Source: Deltaproteobacteria bacterium (GTDB lineage: Bacteria > Desulfobacterota > GWC2-55-46). From it: a stretch of DNA of 14,868 nt. The DNA lies in the NCBI GenBank assembly GCA_021825035.1, contig JAKAIQ010000023.1, positions 1-14,868 of the forward strand, written 5' to 3'. The position numbers were made by a program, and so were the translations under genes. The notes below the pieces were generated by a model that saw nothing but the letters and a program-made list of their open reading frames with translations, was not told the DNA's origin and searched no databases. Position 1 is the stretch's first letter. Each line of letters begins with the position of its first letter. This document shows positions 1 through 5,575 of this stretch, one piece after another.

Positions 1-96
1 CGCTCCGTCTCTGGGAGCCTCGGAATCCGCGACTATGATACGATAAAAGGGTTTTTTCTTTCCGCCCTGTCTTGCGAGTCTCATTCTTACCGCCAT
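1..96 (-). CDS. rpsP: 30S ribosomal protein S16 (5' part only, runs off the window)
   Basis: Small-subunit ribosomal protein bS16, needed for 30S assembly. Reading the minus strand from the ATG at 96, the 32 visible residues begin MAVRMRLARQGGKKKPFYRI and continue with the VADSEAPRDG segment, which is the characteristic S16 N-terminus. The C-terminal half lies beyond position 1. The start is supported by a GGAGGT Shine-Dalgarno about 10 nt upstream. It lies 64 bp downstream of ffh on the same strand, a widespread gene order (ffh-rpsP-...-rimM-trmD-rplS), so the two are probably co-transcribed. Identification rests on direct recognition of the motif. Confidence 0.95.
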   Translation of the reverse strand, partial: MAVRMRLARQGGKKKPFYRIIVADSEAPRDGA

Positions 97-160
97 TTCA
101 ATTCTTACCTCCGTTTTTTTTAAGCCGCCGAAACGGCATCTAATCCCTAAATCGTCTTCT

Positions 161-1495
161 TCAACGCGTGCGCCCCGGGAAAAGCCCACGCAACCCTCTC
201 GGTCCAGCGTTCTTCATCTTCCTCATCATCTTTCTCATGTCCTGATACTGATTGATAAGCTTGTTTACTTCCTGCACCTTCGTCCCGCTCCCTGCGGCAA
301 TCCTGCGCCTTCTGCTCGCGTTGAGGCAAAGGACATCCTGCCTTTCTTTCCTGGTCATCGAATTTATTATGGCTTCCACCTTCGAGATCTCTTTCTCGTC
401 TATCTTTATGTCTTTAGCCTGTTTAAGCGCGCTAAAGCCCGGCACCATTGAAAGTATGCTCTCGAGGGAACCCAGTTTTTTTATCTGCTGGAGCTGATCC
501 TTAAAATCATCCAGAGTGAATGTGTCTCTCCTTATTTTTTTTTCTATCTCCCTGGCCTGTTTCTCGTCGAAAGTGGCCTGTGCCTTTTCTATGAGAGTCA
601 GGACATCCCCCATGTCCAGGATCCTGCCGGCGACCCTGGATGGGTGAAACACCTCGATGCATTCGACCTTCTCGCCCGTTCCGACGAACTTTATCGGCTT
701 ACCGGTGGCCATGCGCATGGATAGCGCCGCCCCGCCTCTGGCGTCGCCGTCGAACTTCGTAAGTACGACCCCGGTTATGCCGACGGATTCATCAAAGCCC
801 CTGGCGGTATTTACGGCGTCCTGGCCGGTCATGGAATCTGCCACAAAGAGTATCTCGCTCGGTTTGAGTATAGCTTTCAGTGCTTGAAGTTCCTGCATCA
901 GTGTGGAGTCGACGTGAAGCCTCCCCGCGGTATCAACGAGAAGGGTGTCATACCCCTTTATGCCGGATATCCTCAGAGCCTCCCTGCAGACCTCTACGGG
1001 GCTTTGCATGTCCCCGCTGTCAAAACAGTCTACGCCGACCTCTGTAGCAAGCTTTTTAAGTTGGAGTACGGCGGCAAGCCTGAACAGGTCGGCCGGAACG
1101 ATATAAGGGTTCCTTCCCTTGCTTTTGAGCAACAGCGCAAGCTTTGCAGCCGTGGTCGTCTTGCCGGAGCCCTGAAGACCGACAAGCATGATGACCGAAG
1201 GCCTTCCTTTGAATTCAAGGCCTGAATCAGCGCCGCCCAGAAGCTCCGTTAGTTCGTCATGGACTATTTTCGTGAACTGCTGTCCAGGCGACAGGCTCTC
1301 GAGAACCTCCTGGCCCATCGCCTTTTCTTTTATGGCGGACACGAAATCCTTGACAATGGTAAAGTTCACGTCAGCTTCGAGCAGAGCGAGCCGCACCTCT
1401 TTAAGCGCCTCCTGGATATTCGACTCCGTGAGACTGCCCTGGCCCCTTACGTCCCTTAATATCTTCCTGAATTTTTCTGAAAGCGACTCAAGCAT
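161..1495 (-). CDS. ffh: Signal recognition particle protein Ffh (SRP54 family GTPase)
   Basis: Cytosolic GTPase that binds 4.5S/SRP RNA and signal sequences of nascent membrane proteins and docks them to FtsY. The 444 aa length is typical. Visible parts: N-domain helices at residues 1-90; P-loop GLQGSGKTTTAAK at 106-118; DTAGR at 188-192; TKFDGDARGG at 246-255; GTGEK near 272; and a methionine-rich M domain from about 320 with the SMVPG turn, the RNA-binding SRRRRIAAGSG segment and a QDMRKMMRKMK stretch near the C-terminus. One oddity is motif II, which reads DLFRLAAVLQL (136-146) where the family usually has D-x-Y-R-P-A-A-x-(E/D)-Q-L, so the Pro and the acidic residue are both Leu. The ATG at 1495 has only a weak upstream GGG-type ribosome site. 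It is transcribed from a consensus-like promoter about 110 nt upstream and is followed by rpsP. Confidence 0.97.
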   Translation of the reverse strand: MLESLSEKFRKILRDVRGQGSLTESNIQEALKEVRLALLEADVNFTIVKDFVSAIKEKAMGQEVLESLSPGQQFTKIVHDELTELLGGADSGLEFKGRPSVIMLVGLQGSGKTTTAAKLALLLKSKGRNPYIVPADLFRLAAVLQLKKLATEVGVDCFDSGDMQSPVEVCREALRISGIKGYDTLLVDTAGRLHVDSTLMQELQALKAILKPSEILFVADSMTGQDAVNTARGFDESVGITGVVLTKFDGDARGGAALSMRMATGKPIKFVGTGEKVECIEVFHPSRVAGRILDMGDVLTLIEKAQATFDEKQAREIEKKIRRDTFTLDDFKDQLQQIKKLGSLESILSMVPGFSALKQAKDIKIDEKEISKVEAIINSMTRKERQDVLCLNASRRRRIAAGSGTKVQEVNKLINQYQDMRKMMRKMKNAGPRGLRGLFPGRTR

Positions 1496-1515
1496 TTTTT
1501 ACCCGTTAGAAAACG

Positions 1516-1543
1516 AAAAATCCATTCGATTACGTTGATTTTT
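1516..1543. repeat. AT-rich inverted repeat in the ffh leader
   Basis: AAAAATC at 1516-1522 is matched by its complement GATTTTT at 1537-1543, giving a perfect 7 bp stem with a 14 nt loop. It lies in the predicted ffh 5' untranslated region, ending 20 bp before the start codon. The stem has only one G:C pair, so it is thermodynamically weak. It could be a minor leader structure or chance in an AT-rich region. Confidence 0.35.
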
Positions 1544-1609
1544 ACTAAAACCTTCAGTCTTTGTTTTTAGCGCCCTTTATTCTTAGGGTTAATTTTTGCA
1601 AATTATATA

Positions 1610-1638
1610 ATAATATAAGATAAATACCACGCGGTCAA
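1610..1638 (-). promoter_or_regulatory. Predicted sigma70 promoter for ffh-rpsP
   Basis: On the minus strand TTGACC (1638-1633) is followed after exactly 17 nt by TATTAT (1615-1610). Both hexamers are close to the sigma70 consensus, and the surroundings are AT-rich. The expected transcription start is near 1603, giving ffh a leader of roughly 108 nt. This is the best minus-strand match in the intergenic region upstream of ffh. Confidence 0.65.
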
Positions 1639-1678
1639 GAGCTATTATTTAGATAATTACCGGCGGCTTTCCATGACG

Positions 1679-1704
1679 AACCGGATTCACAAAAAAACCC
1701 GGTT
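1679..1704. repeat. Inverted repeat overlapping a -35 box (possible operator)
   Basis: AACCGG (1679-1684) and its complement CCGGTT (1699-1704) are separated by 14 nt that include a run of seven A residues. The right arm overlaps the first two bases of the TTGACT -35 hexamer of the plus-strand promoter. The position and dyad symmetry would suit a repressor or activator site. No T-run follows, so it is not an intrinsic terminator. No regulator family could be assigned. Confidence 0.35.
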
Positions 1705-1731
1705 GACTGATTTGTTGATCTTTGTTATCTT
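1703..1731 (+). promoter_or_regulatory. Predicted sigma70 promoter for the membrane protein/DUF721 pair
   Basis: TTGACT (1703-1708) and TATCTT (1726-1731) are separated by 17 nt on the plus strand. Transcription would begin around 1738-1741, at or just before the ATG at 1741, which would give a leaderless or near-leaderless mRNA. It is divergent from the ffh promoter, with about 65 bp between the two -35 boxes. Confidence 0.6.
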
Positions 1732-1740
1732 AATAGTATT

Positions 1741-2010
1741 ATGACGTTGCATTCGTCTTTAATACTCTTGATGCTGGTAGCTGCCGCCTTTATCATCAAC
1801 ACGCCCTTCGGGTATTTCAGGGGCCGGGCCAAAAAATTCTCCGTAGCGTGGTTCCTTTACATACATCTTCCCATACCCTTTTTGTTCGTGTTACGGAGGC
1901 TTGCCGGCTTCGGCATCGAATTCGTACCAATTATAGCAGTAGGTGCGATACTCGGTCAACTTATCGGCGGCAGACTTAACAATCCCAAAGTATCATGTAA
2001 TGAGCAATAA
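1741..2010 (+). CDS. Small integral membrane protein, unknown function
   Basis: This 89 aa protein is strongly hydrophobic. I see three likely membrane segments: about residues 4-20 (LILLMLVAAAFIINTPFG), 33-50 (around WFLYIHLPIPFLFVL) and 60-80 (around FVPIIAVGAILGQLIGG). A basic loop (YFRGRAKK, about 22-29) lies between the first two, suggesting a cytoplasmic loop. I do not recognise a functional family. There is no Shine-Dalgarno before the ATG, and the predicted promoter places the RNA 5' end almost at the start codon, which favours leaderless initiation. Its last 11 bases overlap the DUF721 gene, so the two are likely translationally coupled. The next in-frame ATG (1771) also lacks a ribosome site, so it is not a better choice. 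Confidence 0.7.
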   Translation: MTLHSSLILLMLVAAAFIINTPFGYFRGRAKKFSVAWFLYIHLPIPFLFVLRRLAGFGIEFVPIIAVGAILGQLIGGRLNNPKVSCNEQ

Positions 2011-2515
2011 GGGATCACACGATGGCCGGTCGTCCCCCCGTGAATCAACCAATGCTGCGAAACAGCGTAGTTCCGGCGGCCCATTTCGCGTAAGCTCCAT
2101 CCTTGCATATTCGTTCGGCTCTCTCGGCGTATCCGCCAAACTTAAAGAATACAGAATAAAAAAAATATGGACTGAATGCGTCGGGGAAAATATCTCCAAC
2201 CGGGCGCGGCCGATCAAGCTTGCGGGCGGCACGCTTTATTGCGCGGTATCGTCGTCCCCATGGATGGCCGAATTAAACTATCAGAAAAGCGAAATAATTA
2301 CGAGGATAAATAATAAGCTGGGCAAAGACACCGTCTCTGCCATCATTTTCAAGATCGGGCAGGCGATAGAGCCTTCTTCTAATACCGTCCCCCGGAAAAT
2401 GCCAAAGGCTCTAACCGAGGAAGAGAAGGATTTTATAGAAAAGTCGGCGGGCAGGATAGAAGACGCATCGTTAAGGGCCCTCGTAAAAAGAGTAATGGAA
2501 AAGGCCAAGTCGTAA
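2000..2515 (+). CDS. DUF721 / DciA-like protein
   Basis: This 171 aa protein begins MSNKGSHDG with a polar, probably disordered N-terminus. A DUF721 core at about residues 30-125 includes an ILAYSFGSLGVSAKLKEYRI helix, the hallmark IWTECVGENISNRARPIKL segment and GGTLYCAVSSSPWMAELNY. It ends in a charged helical tail (TEEEKDFIEKSAGRIED). DUF721 includes DciA, which interacts with and helps load the DnaB replicative helicase in bacteria lacking DnaC or DnaI. Assigning that role here is inference. The start at 2000 overlaps the stop of the upstream membrane gene by 11 bp and has no clear ribosome site, consistent with coupling. A GTG at 1943 would give 190 aa, but the extra residues read through the membrane gene in another frame and look unlike this family. 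It converges on the methyltransferase gene 5 bp away. Confidence 0.82.
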   Translation: MSNKGSHDGRSSPRESTNAAKQRSSGGPFRVSSILAYSFGSLGVSAKLKEYRIKKIWTECVGENISNRARPIKLAGGTLYCAVSSSPWMAELNYQKSEIITRINNKLGKDTVSAIIFKIGQAIEPSSNTVPRKMPKALTEEEKDFIEKSAGRIEDASLRALVKRVMEKAKS

Positions 2516-2520
2516 GCCTA

Positions 2521-3198
2521 TCATAAAAAAACAGACTCTTCTATCTTTAGCTCGCCTTTCCTGCCCGCCTCTATCAAAAAAAACCTTGCCGGCTTACCGG
2601 GCCTCGTGTGAATGAATTTTATCCTTCTGGCTCTGAGTCCAATATTACCAAGCTCACCGATCAACTCAAAAAGCCTATGAACCGGAAAAACGTAAAATAT
2701 CTTTCCGCTTTCGCCGGCGAGATAGCCGGATACTTCTATCAGGTCCTTGAGGTTACCTGTTACCTCTGCCCTCGCCGCGGCACGCTCTCTCAAAGGGCTT
2801 ATCCTTCCAGAACCAGCCTTCACATAGGGCGGATTGCTTACCACGACTGAAAAAGCCCCCTCTGCGAACATGGCCGGAAGATCTCTAAAGTCCTTTTTTA
2901 CTATCGTAATCCTTGAGGAAAGATTATTGGCATCAACATTACGTTGAGCGATCGAAGCCGCCTCATCATCCACCTCAATCCCTTCTATTCTTGAAATACC
3001 CGTTTTCCAGGCAAGGATGAGCGGTATGGCTCCGCTGCCTGTTCCAATGTCGATGACGTGGTCGGATTCTCCGAGCGGCAGGAGGAAGTCGGCGAGTAAA
3101 ACCGCATCCACTGTTAGCCTATGGCCCTTCTTTTTCTGAATGAATCCCAGGGGTCCGAGCGTTTCAAACGTCTCATCAGGATAAACAGTAGGTGCCAT
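2521..3198 (-). CDS. SAM-dependent methyltransferase, COG4123 (TrmN6/YfiC-like)
   Basis: A 225 aa class I methyltransferase. The N-terminal family signature QKKKGHRLTVDAVLLADFL lies at about residues 21-39. Motif I VIDIGTGSG is at 48-56, an acidic motif II IEGIEVDD at 71-78, and the catalytic NPPY of N6-adenine or amino-group methyltransferases is at 122-125 (SNPPYVKAGSG). Relatives include E. coli TrmN6, which methylates A37 of tRNA1(Val), so a tRNA or other nucleic-acid adenine is a plausible substrate, but this is not provable here. The ATG at 3198 matches the family length and lies 43 bp after the DUF1015 stop, although the GGAG sits directly against it. A TTG at 3282 would extend the protein by 28 residues into the upstream gene, and those residues look non-homologous. 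It appears to be the second gene of a unit with DUF1015. Confidence 0.85.
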   Translation of the reverse strand: MAPTVYPDETFETLGPLGFIQKKKGHRLTVDAVLLADFLLPLGESDHVIDIGTGSGAIPLILAWKTGISRIEGIEVDDEAASIAQRNVDANNLSSRITIVKKDFRDLPAMFAEGAFSVVVSNPPYVKAGSGRISPLRERAAARAEVTGNLKDLIEVSGYLAGESGKIFYVFPVHRLFELIGELGNIGLRARRIKFIHTRPGKPARFFLIEAGRKGELKIEESVFL

Positions 3199-3241
3199 CT
3201 CCTGCCGGCTCAAATCTTTGAGGCTATTATTATCGGCAGGC

Positions 3242-4612
3242 TTATACTTTGGCGGGCGCCGCAACGTGCGTATTTTCCCCAAGGATGTTCATGACAAGCC
3301 CTGTGAGAAGCTTGGGATAAAAGTATGTCGACTTTTGCGGCATGACAAGTCCAGCCTCGGCCACGGCCTTGACCTGCTGAATCCTGGTCGGGTTCAGAAT
3401 GAATACGAGCTGATTGGCGTCTTTTTTGCCGACAGAGATGGCTTCATCGCAGTTCTTCACGTACACGATATTCTCCTGCTGCTCCTGGGCTTCCTGGGTT
3501 ATTCCCAGTATCCTGTTCAATATGAGCGAGTGGAGCACCGTAACGTCGAGGCCTTTGAAAACCTCGGGTATCCTGTCGCCAAAGACCTTGCGCATCATAT
3601 CCCCTGCTTTAAGGGTCAGCACGCGGTAGACGTTTCCGCCTCTTACGAACAGGCCGAAAGCCGAAGCCGACTTTCCGGCCACAGCCACCCTGTCTATAAA
3701 GCCCTTCCGTACTTCCAGCTCGTTCCTGTCGTCGAAGGGGCGCTCCTCAATGTCGAAATATTTCTTGCATTCGTTTATAAAGACATTGGCGTCAAAATTC
3801 TTAAGGCTGTGAATAACGCGATGCGTCGGCAATATGGTCATGCCCTGATCGTCCATGTTGGAAAAATACATCATAATAAAGTTGTACGGTTCCAGGCCGG
3901 TGTGATTCCCGTTCTTTGCTTTCATGAGGTTCCTGTAATTAAGGGCGGTCTCGTACCGGTGATGGCCGTCGGCAATGAAGAGCGGCCTGCCCTCCATCGA
4001 CTCGGAAATCCCGGCTATCACACGTTGGTCGTCTATCCTCCAGAGCCTGTTCCGTATGCCTTCATCATCGACAACCGACATGAGCGGGGATGAACCTCGA
4101 ACAGTCTCTTCAAGCATTTCGTTAATGCCGAGTCCGGGCTCCGAGTAAAGCGAAAAGATACAGCTTAAATTCGCTTCACATGCCTGCATAAGCCTTAATC
4201 TATCCGCCTTGGGTCCTGAAAGCGTCTTCTCATGAGGATGGATCGAGCCTTTGCCGAAATCCTGCAACCTTGAAAGCGCAATAAAACCCTTCCGGGTCAG
4301 CTCATTTCCGCCTGCAACGGGGGATGTCTGCGTATAATAATAAATAGCCGGCCTCCGATCCCTTATGAGCTCCCCGTCCGCGAGCCACTTATGCAAAAAA
4401 GACGCCGCCCTCGAATACCTGTCGCTGCCCTCGGAGTCCCCCTCATTGACCTTGCCCAGTTCGAGCCTCACTATGTTATTAGGATGCCTTGAATACAGCT
4501 CATCCTGTAACTTCGGCGAGATGACATCATAGGGCGGGGCCATGACCCTGCTTAAGTCCCCGACCTTCTCAGGATTGAACAGAACACCCTTAAAAGGAAT
4601 TATCTCTGACAT
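3242..4612 (-). CDS. DUF1015 family protein (COG4198), function unknown
   Basis: A full-length member (456 aa) of a family with no established biochemical role. Recognisable conserved segments, in order: APPYDVIS (25-32); a HPNNIVRLELGK stretch (43-54); IHPHEKTL (124-131); FIADGHHRYETAL (212-224); ILPTHRVIHSL (260-270); DVTVLHSLIL (356-365); and the C-terminal MPQKSTYFYPKLLTGLVM (424-441). The histidine- and acid-rich DGHHRYE and HPHEKT motifs look like an active or metal/nucleotide site, but this is inference. The ATG at 4612 is preceded by GAGGG at about 5 nt. A near-consensus promoter lies 36-65 bp upstream, so this gene probably starts its own transcription unit with the methyltransferase behind it. 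Confidence 0.9.
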   Translation of the reverse strand: MSEIIPFKGVLFNPEKVGDLSRVMAPPYDVISPKLQDELYSRHPNNIVRLELGKVNEGDSEGSDRYSRAASFLHKWLADGELIRDRRPAIYYYTQTSPVAGGNELTRKGFIALSRLQDFGKGSIHPHEKTLSGPKADRLRLMQACEANLSCIFSLYSEPGLGINEMLEETVRGSSPLMSVVDDEGIRNRLWRIDDQRVIAGISESMEGRPLFIADGHHRYETALNYRNLMKAKNGNHTGLEPYNFIMMYFSNMDDQGMTILPTHRVIHSLKNFDANVFINECKKYFDIEERPFDDRNELEVRKGFIDRVAVAGKSASAFGLFVRGGNVYRVLTLKAGDMMRKVFGDRIPEVFKGLDVTVLHSLILNRILGITQEAQEQQENIVYVKNCDEAISVGKKDANQLVFILNPTRIQQVKAVAEAGLVMPQKSTYFYPKLLTGLVMNILGENTHVAAPAKV

Positions 4613-4647
4613 AACCCTCGGATTTCACTTAAATTTGATGGACTAAT

Positions 4648-4677
4648 AAATTACTATTTCTTAAAAGTCTTTGTCAA
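4648..4677 (-). promoter_or_regulatory. Predicted sigma70 promoter for DUF1015-methyltransferase unit
   Basis: On the minus strand a perfect TTGACA (4677-4672) is followed after 18 nt by TAATTT (4653-4648). Transcription would start near 4640, giving a leader of about 28 nt before the ATG at 4612. It lies in the 108 bp gap that separates the long upstream operon from this unit. Confidence 0.6.
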
Positions 4678-4720
4678 TGGATACTGCGCCCCCTTGCAAT
4701 ATTTTTGCTCCAAGAAGGCT

Positions 4721-4984
4721 TCAAACATGCCGGGTCTCTAAAAACTTCTTCTTGCATTCCTCCCCGCAAAAATAAAAGATCCTATCGCCGTTCTTTACGC
4801 TTATTGAAGTGACGGCTGGAATATAGCTATTGCAGACCTCGTCAAAAACCATCTCTTCGCTCGCCTTCACAGGAGGCTCTTCCTTGCTCGTTTCCTGCGG
4901 CCAGCGGATAGTCTTTACGGTGATAGAAGACTTTATGACCCGGTATGCCAGATATACAAGAATAAAAAATATTATGGTCTTCAA
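4721..4984 (-). CDS. Membrane-anchored small protein with a YHS/TRASH-like cysteine motif
   Basis: This 87 aa protein has one N-terminal hydrophobic segment (about residues 3-17, IIFFILVYLAYRVI), a charged linker rich in Glu and Lys (29-45), and a C-terminal YHS-like domain. Cysteines lie at 51 (FDEVCNSYIP), 73 and 77 (IFYFCGEECKKKFLE). This CxxxC pattern in a short F-Y-F-C context is typical of YHS/TRASH domains, which bind metals. It resembles small proteins annotated PP0621 family. The role is unknown; metal sensing or insertion is conceivable but is inference. The TTG start at 4984 shares bases with the folK stop (TTGA) and is backed by AAGGTG 5 nt upstream, indicating translational coupling to folK. 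It is the last gene of the long operon. Confidence 0.8.
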   Translation of the reverse strand: MKTIIFFILVYLAYRVIKSSITVKTIRWPQETSKEEPPVKASEEMVFDEVCNSYIPAVTSISVKNGDRIFYFCGEECKKKFLETRHV

Positions 4985-5514
4985 GTCGGCACCTTAAGCT
5001 TTTTTACCCCCTTATTATCCGGAATGGCCTCGATCAATTCAGACACTTTTACTCCCAATAACGGATGAATGAAATCCGGCGCTATCTCCCCAAGCGGCAT
5101 GAGTACAAAGGCCCTCAGATGAGCATAGGGATGGGGTATGACAAGATATTCCGTCTCAAGAATTTTATCGCCGTAGAAGATTATATCAAGATCGATAAGC
5201 CTTGGCCCCCAGCGGATGGATAAAGGCGGCCTTCCCATCCCGACCTCTATTGATTTAAGAAACTCAAGAAGCGCCACCGGAGAAAGCGATGTGCCGACTT
5301 CTATGGCCAAATTTATGAATGTCCTCTGTCCGGTCACACCCCAAGGCTCGGTCTCGTAGAAAGAGCTCCGTCTTACCAGAGCTACTTTTTTTTTGTCGGC
5401 CGTAATCAACTCAATGGCCCTGCGGCAGTTTTCAAGCCTGTCGCCGAGATTCGAGCCTATGGCGATAAAAACCCTCTGGCCCGTCACTTTATCCGTAACC
5501 TTAAGTACCGCCAT
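4981..5514 (-). CDS. folK: 2-amino-4-hydroxy-6-hydroxymethyldihydropteridine pyrophosphokinase
   Basis: Transfers pyrophosphate from ATP to 6-hydroxymethyl-7,8-dihydropterin in folate synthesis (cytosolic). Family signatures: FIAIGSNLGDR near the N-terminus; SSFYETEPWGVTGQRTFIN for pterin binding; the diagnostic RWGPRLIDLDIIFYGD with its metal-binding DLD; and IPHPYAHLRAFVLMPL. From the ATG at 5514 it is 177 aa. An ATG at 5544 would give 187 aa and a GTG at 5490 a shorter form. None has a strong Shine-Dalgarno, and family alignment favours the shorter ones because GSNLGDR normally begins within about 10 residues of the N-terminus. It lies downstream of dapL, and its stop overlaps the start of the YHS-like gene. 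Confidence 0.93.
   Translation of the reverse strand: MAVLKVTDKVTGQRVFIAIGSNLGDRLENCRRAIELITADKKKVALVRRSSFYETEPWGVTGQRTFINLAIEVGTSLSPVALLEFLKSIEVGMGRPPLSIRWGPRLIDLDIIFYGDKILETEYLVIPHPYAHLRAFVLMPLGEIAPDFIHPLLGVKVSELIEAIPDNKGVKKLKVPT
4990..4995 (-). promoter_or_regulatory. Ribosome binding site supporting a TTG start
   Basis: AAGGTG on the minus strand lies 5 nt before the TTG at 4984, inside the 3' end of folK. It supports TTG initiation of the YHS-like protein and coupling to folK translation. Confidence 0.5.
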
Positions 5515-5575
5515 GCCCCGTTCATCATGCCTGTCCGATACCATGGTTGTCGAAAGACCGCGAGGCTTCGTGCTT

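Noticed and set aside
127..137. GCCG-AAA-CGGC hairpin between ffh and rpsP.
   Set aside because: A 4 bp stem with a 3 nt loop; in the direction of transcription it is followed by A residues, not U, so it is not a terminator.
1573..1595. CCCT/AGGG hairpin followed by T-rich sequence in the plus direction.
   Set aside because: The stem is only 4 bp and there is no plus-strand gene upstream that would need a terminator.
1496..1740. SRP (4.5S) RNA gene or another small RNA next to ffh.
   Set aside because: The conserved SRP RNA domain IV sequence (GGAAGCAG-type tetraloop region) is not visible, and the region is AT-rich and explained by two promoters.
2497..2523. Possible bidirectional terminator between the convergent DUF721 and methyltransferase genes.
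   Set aside because: Only a 4 bp AGGC/GCCT pairing with a 10 nt or longer loop and a T-run of four; too weak to call.
3218..4093. Long plus-strand open frame (291 codons) opposite the DUF1015 gene.
   Set aside because: It is antisense to a gene with clear family motifs, has no recognisable domain, and follows from the codon bias of the real gene.
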